From Sulfurovum sp. (GTDB lineage: Bacteria; Campylobacterota; Campylobacteria; Campylobacterales; Sulfurovaceae): 53,645 nucleotides of DNA. How positions within the stretch are numbered: position 1 is the first letter of the stretch; every line of letters starts with the position of its first letter. The translations under genes and the position numbers were made by a program. Below the pieces are notes generated by a model, which saw only the letters and a list, made by a program, of their open reading frames with translations, did no database searches and was not told where the DNA came from. Shown here piece after piece: positions 43,499-51,121 of the stretch. Where the stretch lies: assembly GCA_027049035.1 (NCBI GenBank), contig JALTVI010000077.1:1-53645 (forward strand), in the 5' to 3' direction.

Positions 43499-44128
43499 AT
43501 GTCATTACCAATGCTTGGAGAAACATTTCCACACATCGATGTACAAACCACACACGGACCTATGAGTCTGCCCGAAGATCTGAAAGGGAAGTGGACAGTA
43601 CTCTTTTCGCATCCAGCTGACTTTACACCGGTATGTACGACGGAGTTCGTTTCGTTTCAGAAACACAAAGAGGAGTTCGATGCACTCGGATGCCAGCTGG
43701 TAGGTATGTCGGTCGACCAGGTCTTCAGCCATATTAAATGGGTGGAGTGGATCAAAGAGAAGCTCGATGTCGAGATTACTTTCCCGATCATCGCGGGCAA
43801 CGACCGTATCGCAGAACAGCTTGGCATGCTGCACCCTGCCAAAGGGAGCAATACGGTACGTGCGGTATTCATCATCGACCCCGAGGGGGTAACACGTACG
43901 ATCCTCTACTACCCGCAGGAGATCGGACGTAACATTTCCGAGATCGTCCGTGCCGTCAAAGCGCTCCAGAAGAGTGATGAAGGTGTAGCAACGCCTGCAA
44001 ACTGGCCGAAGAATGAGCTGGTCGGAGACCACGTCATCGTACCGCCGGCAACGGATGAAAAGACAGCCAAAGAGCGTCTTGCAAACTACGAATGTTTCGA
44101 CTGGTGGTTCTGCCACAAGCCGCAGTAA
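43499..44128 (+). CDS. 1-Cys peroxiredoxin, Prx6-type
   Basis: A 209-aa thiol peroxidase that reduces H2O2 and organic peroxides in the cytosol. The active-site motif is [12 protein letters not shown], and the long C-terminal extension ([19 protein letters not shown]) is typical of Prx6. A Cys also lies in [13 protein letters not shown] near the C-terminus. An AGGAGG ribosome site with 6-7 nt spacing favours ATG 43499; ATG 43496 is the alternative. Confidence 0.9.
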   Translation: MSLPMLGETFPHIDVQTTHGPMSLPEDLKGKWTVLFSHPADFTPVCTTEFVSFQKHKEEFDALGCQLVGMSVDQVFSHIKWVEWIKEKLDVEITFPIIAGNDRIAEQLGMLHPAKGSNTVRAVFIIDPEGVTRTILYYPQEIGRNISEIVRAVKALQKSDEGVATPANWPKNELVGDHVIVPPATDEKTAKERLANYECFDWWFCHKPQ

Positions 44129-44150
44129 AGAGACACCCTTATGAGATTTT

Positions 44151-44173
44151 ACTCCCGCGTTCTACGTGGGAGT
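44151..44173. terminator. Hairpin downstream of the Prx6-type gene
   Basis: ACTCCCGCGT pairs with ACGTGGGAGT (one G-T pair) around a three-base loop, followed by TTTATC. It is a likely terminator of the peroxiredoxin transcript. Confidence 0.5.
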
Positions 44174-44226
44174 TTATCTGAAGTATATATACCACATGTA
44201 ACATAGGAACAGGTGGATATTTTTGA

Positions 44227-44940
44227 TTACACGCTTTTTTTAATTAGACTTTCAATTTCTTCTATGCTATACGCTGGCTTTCTTTTATGTATCATTGCAT
44301 GGCAATTTGGACAAACAGGTCTTAAATCTTGAATCGGATTTACTTCATATTCCTCATTAATTTCTGCTAATGGTTTTATATGATGGACATGAATAAAGCC
44401 TTTACCGATTTCTCCATACACTTGTTCAAAGTCAAAGCCACAAAGGAAGCATTTTGTCCCATAGTGCTTTATACATTCTCGTCTTGCTTTAGGGTTTCTT
44501 TCATAAGCATTAACGATAACTTGTTTTTTTGCTCCTTCTGCTAAAGTATAATTTTCAACTTCATCTGGATAGATAATTTCATGATTAGAATGAGATATTT
44601 GAGAATCGAAAATATCTTTAGTCATTACCTTTTTCCCATTGCTCCAATACCCAACTTTTTCTATGGTACCTGAATCTTTACTTTTGTGGGTAATATCACC
44701 ATTGTACGGATAGTTTCTCCCTAAATATTTATACTTGTTTCTTTTGATCCATTCAAATAGTGGTTCTTCTGAGCGACCTATATTTACAATGTTGTAACAA
44801 GCATCTTGAGGAGTTATACTGCTGTCTGGGGTATCTGGAAACAAATTTTGTATTTTATTTACTATTTCTTTCTTTGTTAAAATAGTGCCAATTTGAATAT
44901 TTTTTAATGATTCATACATTTTTTCTTGCATTGTTGGCAT
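44227..44940 (-). CDS. HNH endonuclease with N-terminal winged-helix-like region
   Basis: A 237-aa protein. The N-terminal ~80 residues (LTKKEIVNKIQNLFPDTPDSSI) look like a short DNA-binding winged helix. The C-terminal HNH nuclease has CFLCG, HVHHIKPL and CPNCH motifs, with all metal and catalytic positions present. It is a lone A/T-rich gene on the minus strand between peroxiredoxin and menaquinone genes, which suggests transfer. It resembles restriction (McrA-like) or homing nucleases; the target is unknown. No methyltransferase lies nearby. Confidence 0.83.
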   Translation of the reverse strand: MPTMQEKMYESLKNIQIGTILTKKEIVNKIQNLFPDTPDSSITPQDACYNIVNIGRSEEPLFEWIKRNKYKYLGRNYPYNGDITHKSKDSGTIEKVGYWSNGKKVMTKDIFDSQISHSNHEIIYPDEVENYTLAEGAKKQVIVNAYERNPKARRECIKHYGTKCFLCGFDFEQVYGEIGKGFIHVHHIKPLAEINEEYEVNPIQDLRPVCPNCHAMIHKRKPAYSIEEIESLIKKSV

Positions 44941-45097
44941 GATATATCCTTAGTATTTTTATTATAACCAGAATCACACTGAATTAAGAAATATGTGAGC
45001 GGTAGTGCTAAATATTTTCTCTGCTAACCTGTTTTTTGTTCCTCATAAGATATATGTGGGGATAAGAAGCTATACCAACCAAACAGCCCCCTTTTGC

Positions 45098-45103
45098 TAT
45101 AAT
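45098..45103 (+). promoter_or_regulatory. -10 promoter of the menaquinone decarboxylase gene
   Basis: CTTTTGCTATAATCAC holds a TATAAT box about 30 bp before the ATG, of the same TTTTGCTATAAT form as two other promoters in the window. Confidence 0.65.
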
Positions 45104-45132
45104 CACTCTATTCAATCAGAGAGGATATACGG

Positions 45133-46962
45133 ATGGAAGATGTCATTGGATGGCTCAAAGCAAACGGCAACCTGAAGATCATTGACGAACCGCTTGATGT
45201 GGAACTTGAGATTCCGCATGTAGCCTATATCGAGGTAAAAAAAGAGGACTCCCGTCCCATACTATTTACAAAGCCCGTCAACAGAGCCAAAGGTATCGAG
45301 TACGATATGCCCGTACTGATGAACATCTTTGCCAACAAGGAGATAACTCAGAAGATCTTCGGAAAGCATCCCGATGAGGTGGCAGAGGGCATAGAGGAGC
45401 TTCTCAAACTCAAACCGCCCAAGACACTCAAGGCAAAGCTGGCGATGCTTCCTAAACTCTTCAGCCTCAAAAACGTCTTTCCAAAGCGTCTGAAGTTCAA
45501 AGGGGAGTGTCAGGAGATTGTCATTCCCAAGGATGAGGTCGATCTTGACAGACTTCCCATTCTTAAAACATGGGAAGAGGATGGCGGTCCTTTCATTACG
45601 ATGGGACAGGTCTATACCCAAAGCCTTGACGGAAATATGCAGAACCTTGGAATGTACCGTCTGCAGCAGTATGACAAGAAGCGTCTTGGGATGCACTGGC
45701 AGATACACAAAGACGCTTCGCACTTCTTCGACCAGTACCAGAGAGCGGGCAAAAAGATGCCCGTTACCGTCGCTATAGGCGGCGATCCCCTCTACATCTG
45801 GTGCGGGCAGGCGCCGATGCCGCACGGGATGTTCGAGATGCTGCTCTACGGCTTTGTACGCAACAAGAATGCGCAGCTTGTCAAGTCGATCAGCAACGAT
45901 ATTTATATTCCCAGAGATGTGGACATTGTCATCGAAGGATTTGTAGATCCTGAGAAGATGGAGATAGAGGGTCCCTTTGGCGACCATACCGGCTACTATA
46001 CCCTCAAAGAGCCTTTCCCCGTGATGGAGGTAAAGACCATTACAATGAAGAAGAACCCCGTCTTTGCCGCTACAGTGGTGGGCAAGCCGCCGCTTGAGGA
46101 TAAATATATGGGGTGGGCGACCGAGCGTGTTTTTCTGCCGATGCTAAAGCCGATGGCGCCGGACCTCATTGACTACTATATGCCTGAAAACGGTGTCTTT
46201 CACAACCTCATTCTGGCCAAGATGCAGGTGCACTATCCCGGACACGCACAGCAGTTCATGCATGCTTTTTGGGGCGTGGGGCAGATGAGTTTTGTCAAGC
46301 ATGCCGTCTTTGTTGGAGAGAATGCGCCGGAGCTTGAAGAGCATAAAGCACTCTCTGAATACGTGCTCAATCGTCTCTCCAAAGAGAACATCCTAATCAC
46401 GCAGGGGATTGTCGATCACCTCGACCACTCCTCAAGTAGACAGTTCGTCGGGGGAAAACTTGGCATCGATGCAACAATGGAAGCGGAAGTGGAAGAGGGG
46501 CTTGAAGCGCCTCTGAGCGATGATGCACTGCTTGCACTATGTCAGGAGCGTGTACCTGATGTCAAAGCACTCAAACAGTACATGACGCATACCAAACATC
46601 CGGTCTGTGTCGTTGCTATCGAAAAGAATGTATCGCAGCAGCAAACTATTGCCAAATTTGCCGACCTCTCCGCACACATCAGGGTACTTGTCATTGTCGA
46701 TGCGGCAAACAACGACCTGAACGACTCCTATATGCTTGTATGGCGTGTCGTCAACAACATCGATGCACAGCGCGATGTGGTACTTGAGCCGTTCATCGCT
46801 ATCGATGCGACCAATAAAGGACCTCTTGACGGTTTCGAACGCGAATGGCCGGGAGATACTTTCTGCACCAAAGAGGTATTGGATCGTCTGCAGGAGAGAG
46901 GCATTATTGATATCGACGAGGCGTTTGTCAGACGATTTGGGTTGCTTCCTTTTGTAAACTGA
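45133..46962 (+). CDS. UbiD-family menaquinone biosynthesis decarboxylase (futalosine pathway type)
   Basis: A 609-aa UbiD-type decarboxylase that uses prenylated FMN. Segments ITMGQVYTQSLDGNMQNLGMYRLQ, GGDPLYIWCGQAPMPHGMFE and EIEGPFGDHTGYYTLKEPFPV (with the conserved Glu) mark the family. Its large size fits the SCO4490-like decarboxylases of futalosine menaquinone synthesis, the route expected in Campylobacterota. It decarboxylates the dihydroxynaphthoate precursor. A terminator follows at 46974. Confidence 0.87.
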   Translation: MEDVIGWLKANGNLKIIDEPLDVELEIPHVAYIEVKKEDSRPILFTKPVNRAKGIEYDMPVLMNIFANKEITQKIFGKHPDEVAEGIEELLKLKPPKTLKAKLAMLPKLFSLKNVFPKRLKFKGECQEIVIPKDEVDLDRLPILKTWEEDGGPFITMGQVYTQSLDGNMQNLGMYRLQQYDKKRLGMHWQIHKDASHFFDQYQRAGKKMPVTVAIGGDPLYIWCGQAPMPHGMFEMLLYGFVRNKNAQLVKSISNDIYIPRDVDIVIEGFVDPEKMEIEGPFGDHTGYYTLKEPFPVMEVKTITMKKNPVFAATVVGKPPLEDKYMGWATERVFLPMLKPMAPDLIDYYMPENGVFHNLILAKMQVHYPGHAQQFMHAFWGVGQMSFVKHAVFVGENAPELEEHKALSEYVLNRLSKENILITQGIVDHLDHSSSRQFVGGKLGIDATMEAEVEEGLEAPLSDDALLALCQERVPDVKALKQYMTHTKHPVCVVAIEKNVSQQQTIAKFADLSAHIRVLVIVDAANNDLNDSYMLVWRVVNNIDAQRDVVLEPFIAIDATNKGPLDGFEREWPGDTFCTKEVLDRLQERGIIDIDEAFVRRFGLLPFVN

Positions 46963-46973
46963 ATTGATAGATT

Positions 46974-47002
46974 TCGGATAAAAAAAGAGTTTTTTTATCC
47001 GA
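46974..47002. terminator. Rho-independent terminator after the UbiD-type gene
   Basis: TCGGATAAAAAA pairs with TTTTTTTATCCGA around a four-base loop. The A-tract/T-tract hairpin can act in both directions. Confidence 0.8.
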
Positions 47003-47054
47003 TTTGAACCTTGATTAATAAAGCATTAAAGATAATACGCTAAACTACTCAAAC

Positions 47055-47073
47055 AATAAAAATTATCATTAAG
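47055..47073. promoter_or_regulatory. Fur/PerR-box-like site before ahpC
   Basis: On the minus strand CTTAATGATAATTTTTATT matches 14 of 19 bases of the classical Fur box. It overlaps the AAGG ribosome site and lies 8 bp before the ATG. The Fur-family gene downstream is the likely binder. Confidence 0.5.
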
Positions 47074-47081
47074 GAATTGCC

Positions 47082-47678
47082 ATGTTAGTAACCAAAAAAG
47101 CACCTGACTTTACAGCAACAGCGGTACTCGCTGACGGACAGATCGTAGAGGATTTCAACCTTTACCAGAACTTTGGAGAAAAAGGAACAGTCGTATTCTT
47201 CTATCCGCTTGACTTTACATTCGTATGTCCTTCAGAGATTATCGCATTCTCTCACAGATACAACGAGTTCCAGGAGAGAGGCGTAAACGTTATCGGTGTT
47301 TCTGTCGACAGCCAGTTCTCACACTTCGCTTGGAGAGAGACTCCGGTAGAAAAAGGCGGTATCGGGCGTATTAACTTCCCGCTCGTTGCAGACCTGACAA
47401 AGCAGATCTCAAGAGACTACGACGTACTGCTTGACGAAGCGGTTGCACTGAGAGGTTCATTCCTTATTGACACGGACGGAACAGTAAGACACGCGGTCAT
47501 CAATGACCTTCCACTGGGAAGAAACGTTGATGAGATGCTCAGAATGATCGACGCAATGCAGTTTACCAACGAACACGGCGAAGTGTGTCCTGCAGGTTGG
47601 CAGAAAGGTGACGAGGCGATGAAGCCTGATGCTGACGGTGTTGCAGAGTACCTTGCAAAGCACGCTGAAGAGCTGTAA
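47082..47678 (+). CDS. ahpC: 2-Cys peroxiredoxin (AhpC/TSA)
   Basis: A 198-aa typical 2-Cys peroxiredoxin that reduces peroxides. The peroxidatic Cys is in FYPLDFTFVCPSEI and the resolving Cys in GEVCPAGWQKG. Codon use is more even than in its neighbours, as in highly expressed genes. A Fur-box-like site overlaps its ribosome site, and a terminator at 47685 ends it. The tsaA name is equally valid. Confidence 0.93.
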   Translation: MLVTKKAPDFTATAVLADGQIVEDFNLYQNFGEKGTVVFFYPLDFTFVCPSEIIAFSHRYNEFQERGVNVIGVSVDSQFSHFAWRETPVEKGGIGRINFPLVADLTKQISRDYDVLLDEAVALRGSFLIDTDGTVRHAVINDLPLGRNVDEMLRMIDAMQFTNEHGEVCPAGWQKGDEAMKPDADGVAEYLAKHAEEL

Positions 47679-47684
47679 TCATTG

Positions 47685-47713
47685 GATGTGCGGATTTTTC
47701 CGTACATCTTTTT
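47685..47713 (+). terminator. Rho-independent terminator after ahpC
   Basis: GATGTGCGGA pairs with TCCGTACATC (one G-T pair) around TTTT, followed by CTTTTT. Confidence 0.85.
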
Positions 47714-47776
47714 ATATCTAACCAAGCATACTACGATATATTTGGTTATCTATAAAAGAAAGAGTGAAGGATAAGA

Positions 47777-48199
47777 ATGATCGACTACGCGGCACTGCTG
47801 AACGACCATGGCCTCAAGGCAACGTTTCAGCGTATGAACATTCTTCGCCAGATAGACCAGTGCGGACACATGTCCGTCGAAGATCTCTATGAAGAGGTCG
47901 TCAAGGTACATCCCTCACTCTCTCTTGCGACTATTTACAAAAACATCATTCTTATGGTTGAAAAAGGTGTGCTCGTAGAGGTACCGATAGCCGGCAGAAA
48001 GTCCAAATACGAACTATCAAAAGAAGATCATATTCATCTGGTCTGTACTAAGTGTGGAGATGTTGAGGACAAAATCTGTTTTGATAAAACCGATGCACTC
48101 TTTCGAAAATTGAGTGAAAGTGAACACTTTCAACTCAGACGGCGTCAGGTAAACCTTTATGGCATATGCGAAGCGTGTCAGATGAAGGATGCTTCATAA
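47777..48199 (+). CDS. Fur-family metal or peroxide regulator (PerR-like context)
   Basis: A 140-aa Fur-family repressor with an N-terminal winged helix (GLKATFQRMNILRQI), the central HIHLVCTKCGDVEDKI metal-binding segment with CxxC, and a second CEAC pair at the end. Neighbouring ahpC and a Fur-box-like site suggest PerR-like peroxide sensing, though family members cannot be told apart with confidence from sequence alone. Confidence 0.87.
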   Translation: MIDYAALLNDHGLKATFQRMNILRQIDQCGHMSVEDLYEEVVKVHPSLSLATIYKNIILMVEKGVLVEVPIAGRKSKYELSKEDHIHLVCTKCGDVEDKICFDKTDALFRKLSESEHFQLRRRQVNLYGICEACQMKDAS

Positions 48200-48235
48200 A
48201 CTGAAGCAAAAGTAGATGTTTAAGTAAAGTTACAC

Positions 48236-48241
48236 TATAAT
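48236..48241 (+). promoter_or_regulatory. -10 box of the outer-membrane protein gene
   Basis: TACACTATAATAAATC gives a perfect TATAAT box 32 bp before the ATG at 48273, with AAGGATAA as ribosome site. Confidence 0.65.
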
Positions 48242-48272
48242 AAATCGCAATAAAAAACACAAGGATAATACA

Positions 48273-48833
48273 ATGAAAAAAATGTTGATTTCAACAGTAG
48301 CGAGCATGATGCTTGCTGGTACAGCAATGGCGGGCGGCGATATTGCTCCGGTAGAAGAGCCGGTAGCGACTCCAGTTGAGACAGGGGCATTCTACATCGG
48401 TGCTGGTGTTGCTTCAAACAAAGCATCATGGGACGGTGGTTCTGATACGCTAACAAACTATACACTGATCGGCGGATATGAGTTCAACGACTATTTTGCA
48501 GTGGAAGGTCGTTTTACTGATACCATGTCAGGAAAGAATGATATTGATTATGTAACAGGTGGAAGTCTATTCCTGAAGCCTCAGTACCCTGTATTTGATG
48601 CAATGAAAGTTTATGCACTTGCAGGTGTTGGCTATACGAAAGTCTTTGCAGCTAATAGTGATACTGTGGCAAAAGGTACAGATTTTCAGTGGGGTCTTGG
48701 TGCAAGCTACGACATAACAGACAGTTTTGTGCTTTTCGTTGACTACACTTCACTGGCAAGTGGCATTGAAACAAGAGATGGCCTGAAAGATGATGATGAA
48801 GCTTGGACGCTTGGCGTAAACTACAAGTTTTAA
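48273..48833 (+). CDS. Outer-membrane beta-barrel protein (opacity-type porin-like)
   Basis: A 186-aa protein with a signal peptide cut after GTAMA (about residue 21) and alternating strands ending in the C-terminal Phe expected for outer-membrane barrels (NYKF). Segments TNYTLIGGYEFNDYFAVEGRF and YALAGVGYTKVF fit eight-stranded barrels of the OmpA/opacity type. A good promoter, ribosome site and terminator surround it. Function unknown. Confidence 0.82.
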   Translation: MKKMLISTVASMMLAGTAMAGGDIAPVEEPVATPVETGAFYIGAGVASNKASWDGGSDTLTNYTLIGGYEFNDYFAVEGRFTDTMSGKNDIDYVTGGSLFLKPQYPVFDAMKVYALAGVGYTKVFAANSDTVAKGTDFQWGLGASYDITDSFVLFVDYTSLASGIETRDGLKDDDEAWTLGVNYKF

Positions 48834-48845
48834 TCACCACAAATT

Positions 48846-48866
48846 CATACGGCTTTATGCCGTGTG
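48846..48866 (+). terminator. Terminator after the outer-membrane protein gene
   Basis: CATACGGC pairs with GCCGTGTG (one G-T pair) around TTTAT. A T-rich CCTTTCCTTTTT stretch follows. Confidence 0.6.
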
Positions 48867-48909
48867 AAACCCCTTTCCTTTTTACTCCTCCTTTTATCTG
48901 ACTACGTGT

Positions 48910-49110
48910 AAAATTAAAAATTAAAAATTAAAAAGCTACCGCTCTAGCATTTTTTGATTCTGAAAAGAGAGGTTTTTGGAACCGGAAATTCATTTCCGGC
49001 TGGGCACGGATGAATCCGTGCCTTTAGCACATTATCATTCATACTTGATGTTGATTTGAATTAGTGGAACTTGGAGTTTTTGGTTGAGGCGAAGATGAAT
49101 CTTCGCTTCC
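48910..49110. repeat. Gene-free repeat block with heptamers and tight palindromes
   Basis: The spacer 48834-49134 has no gene beyond the terminator. It holds three AAAATTA heptamers (48910-48930), then palindromes CCGGAAAT-TC-ATTTCCGG (48982-48999), GGCACGGAT-GA-ATCCGTGCC (49003-49022) and GCGAAGAT-GA-ATCTTCGC (49089-49106). The three palindromes share the centre ATGAAT (or its reverse complement) and have different stems. Confidence 0.8.
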
Positions 49111-49134
49111 AAAAAAGGTACTATATTCTACTTT

Positions 49135-49818
49135 CTATCTAAATAGCGCCGATCCAATCCTCACCAGGTTAGATCCGCACTTGATCGCCAGTTCATAATC
49201 GCCGCTCATGCCCATGGAGCAGATGGTCGCACCTTCTTTTTCAAGACTTTGGAAGATGTTGTGGGTTGTCTCAAAGCTTGCTTGAATAGCCTTTGTATCA
49301 TCGGTATGCGCGCCGATGGTCATGACTCCTTTAAGGGTGATGTTTGGGCACTCTGCCTTGATCTTAAGGTAGGTATCGACTGCTTCTTCGGGAGAAACGC
49401 CTGCCTTGGTCTCCTCTCTTGCAGAGTTGATCTGCAGCAGGCAGTGCATTTTGGCCTCTTTCGCTTCCAGCTTCTTTTGCATTTCATGGGCAAGCTCAAG
49501 GCTGTCGAGTGACTGCATCAGTGCAGGGCGCAGATCGATGAGGTTGTTGATCTTGTTTTTCTGAAGACGGCCTATCATGTGCCACTCCAGCGGCAGATCC
49601 TCAAGCTGAGCCATGCGCTCACGCAGCTGCTGCACCTGGTTTTCACCAAAGGCGCGCTGGCCAAGTTCGTAGAGTGTAGCAATATTCTCCACTTCAGTAT
49701 ATTTCGCAACCGTTACCAGTTTGACAATGTGGTGTTCACTGACGCTGATACGTGCCTGTTCGATGTTCCAGATCACTTCATCGAGGTTTTTACGCAAATG
49801 TTCTTTATCAAGTATCAT
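49135..49818 (-). CDS. yggS: PLP homeostasis protein YggS/PROSC-type
   Basis: A 227-aa PLP-binding protein that buffers free pyridoxal phosphate. It contains LVTVAKYTEVENI with the PLP lysine, FGENQVQQL, EWHMIGRLQKNKIN and the C-terminal SMGMSGDYELAIKCGSNLVRIGSALF. Length is standard. It lies on the minus strand after the repeat block. Confidence 0.92.
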   Translation of the reverse strand: MILDKEHLRKNLDEVIWNIEQARISVSEHHIVKLVTVAKYTEVENIATLYELGQRAFGENQVQQLRERMAQLEDLPLEWHMIGRLQKNKINNLIDLRPALMQSLDSLELAHEMQKKLEAKEAKMHCLLQINSAREETKAGVSPEEAVDTYLKIKAECPNITLKGVMTIGAHTDDTKAIQASFETTHNIFQSLEKEGATICSMGMSGDYELAIKCGSNLVRIGSALFR

Positions 49819-49835
49819 TTTTTTTCTCCAGTGTT

Positions 49836-49931
49836 GGTGCTGTAGTGGTACAGCACCCTACAGTAAAAGCTTTTCATCAAGAAAAGCATACCACAACTCT
49901 TCACTCTTCACTATTAACTTTTCACTTTTTT
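49836..49931. repeat. Minus-oriented composite: heptamers, hairpin and GTAG hairpin
   Basis: On the minus strand, heptamers of AGTGAAG type (49931-49897: GTGAAAAG, AGTTAAT, AGTGAAG twice) lead to a GCTTTTC/GAAAAGC stem (49869-49887). A TGTAGG head then precedes a 9-bp stem GGTGCTGTA/TACAGCACC (49836-49857). The order repeats that of the composite at 20017. Confidence 0.75.
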
Positions 49932-49943
49932 TCGAAGAAAAAA

Positions 49944-50996
49944 CTACCCCATCAGCCGGTTGATGTCGTTGTAGAGTCCCAGCATCATCAAGCCTCCAAG
50001 AATGATCCACCCCGTAACGGTCATGTAGTACATCACACTTTCGCTTGGTTCCTTGCCACGGAGTATCTCATAGAGGTTGAACATGATGTGCCCGCCGTCA
50101 AGCGCAGGAATTGGCAGGAGGTTGAGCACACCGAGGTTGACGGAGATGAGGGCGGTGAAGAAAAAGAGTGCGAGAATGCCCGCATGGGTCGCCTGTGCGG
50201 TCACGTCGACAATGGTGATAATGCCTCCTAGCTTGTCCGCGCCCACTGCACCGGTTATGAGCTTTTGTACACTCTTGAAGATAAGCGTACTTGCCTTGAC
50301 AGTCTCATCCCAGGCGTATTTGAAGCCGTCGATAAAGCCGTATACGACAGTGGTCTGTTTGGGAAGAGGTGATATGCCGATGATGCGACGCTTGATCGGC
50401 TCTTCGAAGATGTTTTTGTCTTCGATGATTTTGGGTTCTAGTATCACCGTTTTAAGGTGGTGGCTGCGCTCGATGATGAGGGTGATCTTACCGGAGCTTT
50501 CGTTGATCGCTTTGCCGATCTCTTCCCAGAAGCGGATGTTGTGTCCGTTGATCTGTACGATCTTGTCGCCTTTTTGCAAGCCTGCCTGAAACGCGGGGGT
50601 ATCCTTGCTCACTTCTCCAACGTAGGGAAGCAGTTTGGGAACGCCCATGTAGGCGATGGCAAGATAGAGCAGAAAGGCCATCAGAAAGTTGGCAAAAGGG
50701 CCGGCCAGCAGAATGATAATGCGCTGCCACGGCTTTTTGGCATTGTAGCTGTCGGGGTCCATACTCTTTAGCGTCGGGTCTGCATCCTCCTGCCCTTTCA
50801 TCTTGACATAGCCGCCAAGAGGAATGGCAGAGAGGCTCCATTCGGTCTGGCCGATCTTTTTGGTCCAGAGCCGTTTGCCAAAACCGATGCTGAAGACATC
50901 GACACGCACGCCAAAAAAGCGTGCAGCCGTAAAGTGACCCAGTTCGTGAAAGAAGATAAGAAAAGAGAGCACCAGCAGTGCGACAAGAATACCCAT
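49944..50996 (-). CDS. rseP: Site-2-type membrane metalloprotease RseP
   Basis: A 350-aa inner-membrane zinc protease with the HExxH site at residues 17-21 (FFHELGHF). A PDZ domain (about 110-190) recognises substrates, and the third metal ligand is in NLLPIPALDGGHI. It cleaves anti-sigma or signal proteins within the membrane. Shorter than E. coli RseP by one PDZ, as is usual in this phylum. Confidence 0.92.
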   Translation of the reverse strand: MGILVALLVLSFLIFFHELGHFTAARFFGVRVDVFSIGFGKRLWTKKIGQTEWSLSAIPLGGYVKMKGQEDADPTLKSMDPDSYNAKKPWQRIIILLAGPFANFLMAFLLYLAIAYMGVPKLLPYVGEVSKDTPAFQAGLQKGDKIVQINGHNIRFWEEIGKAINESSGKITLIIERSHHLKTVILEPKIIEDKNIFEEPIKRRIIGISPLPKQTTVVYGFIDGFKYAWDETVKASTLIFKSVQKLITGAVGADKLGGIITIVDVTAQATHAGILALFFFTALISVNLGVLNLLPIPALDGGHIMFNLYEILRGKEPSESVMYYMTVTGWIILGGLMMLGLYNDINRLMG

Positions 50997-51085
50997 AATG
51001 ATCCTAAGTGATAAAATAGTGGGAAATTATATCGCATAACCCGGAAAAAATTGATATAGATTAAACAATCACGTCTTTTTTTTGC

Positions 51086-51091
51086 TAAAAT
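51086..51091 (+). promoter_or_regulatory. -10-like TAAAAT before the coiled-coil membrane protein
   Basis: TTTTTTTTGCTAAAATAG resembles the TTTTTTGGCTATAAT promoters, with a weaker -10, about 35 bp before the ATG at 51122. Confidence 0.45.
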
Positions 51092-51121
51092 AGAAAGAAT
51101 AGACACATGTAAGGAGTGAGA

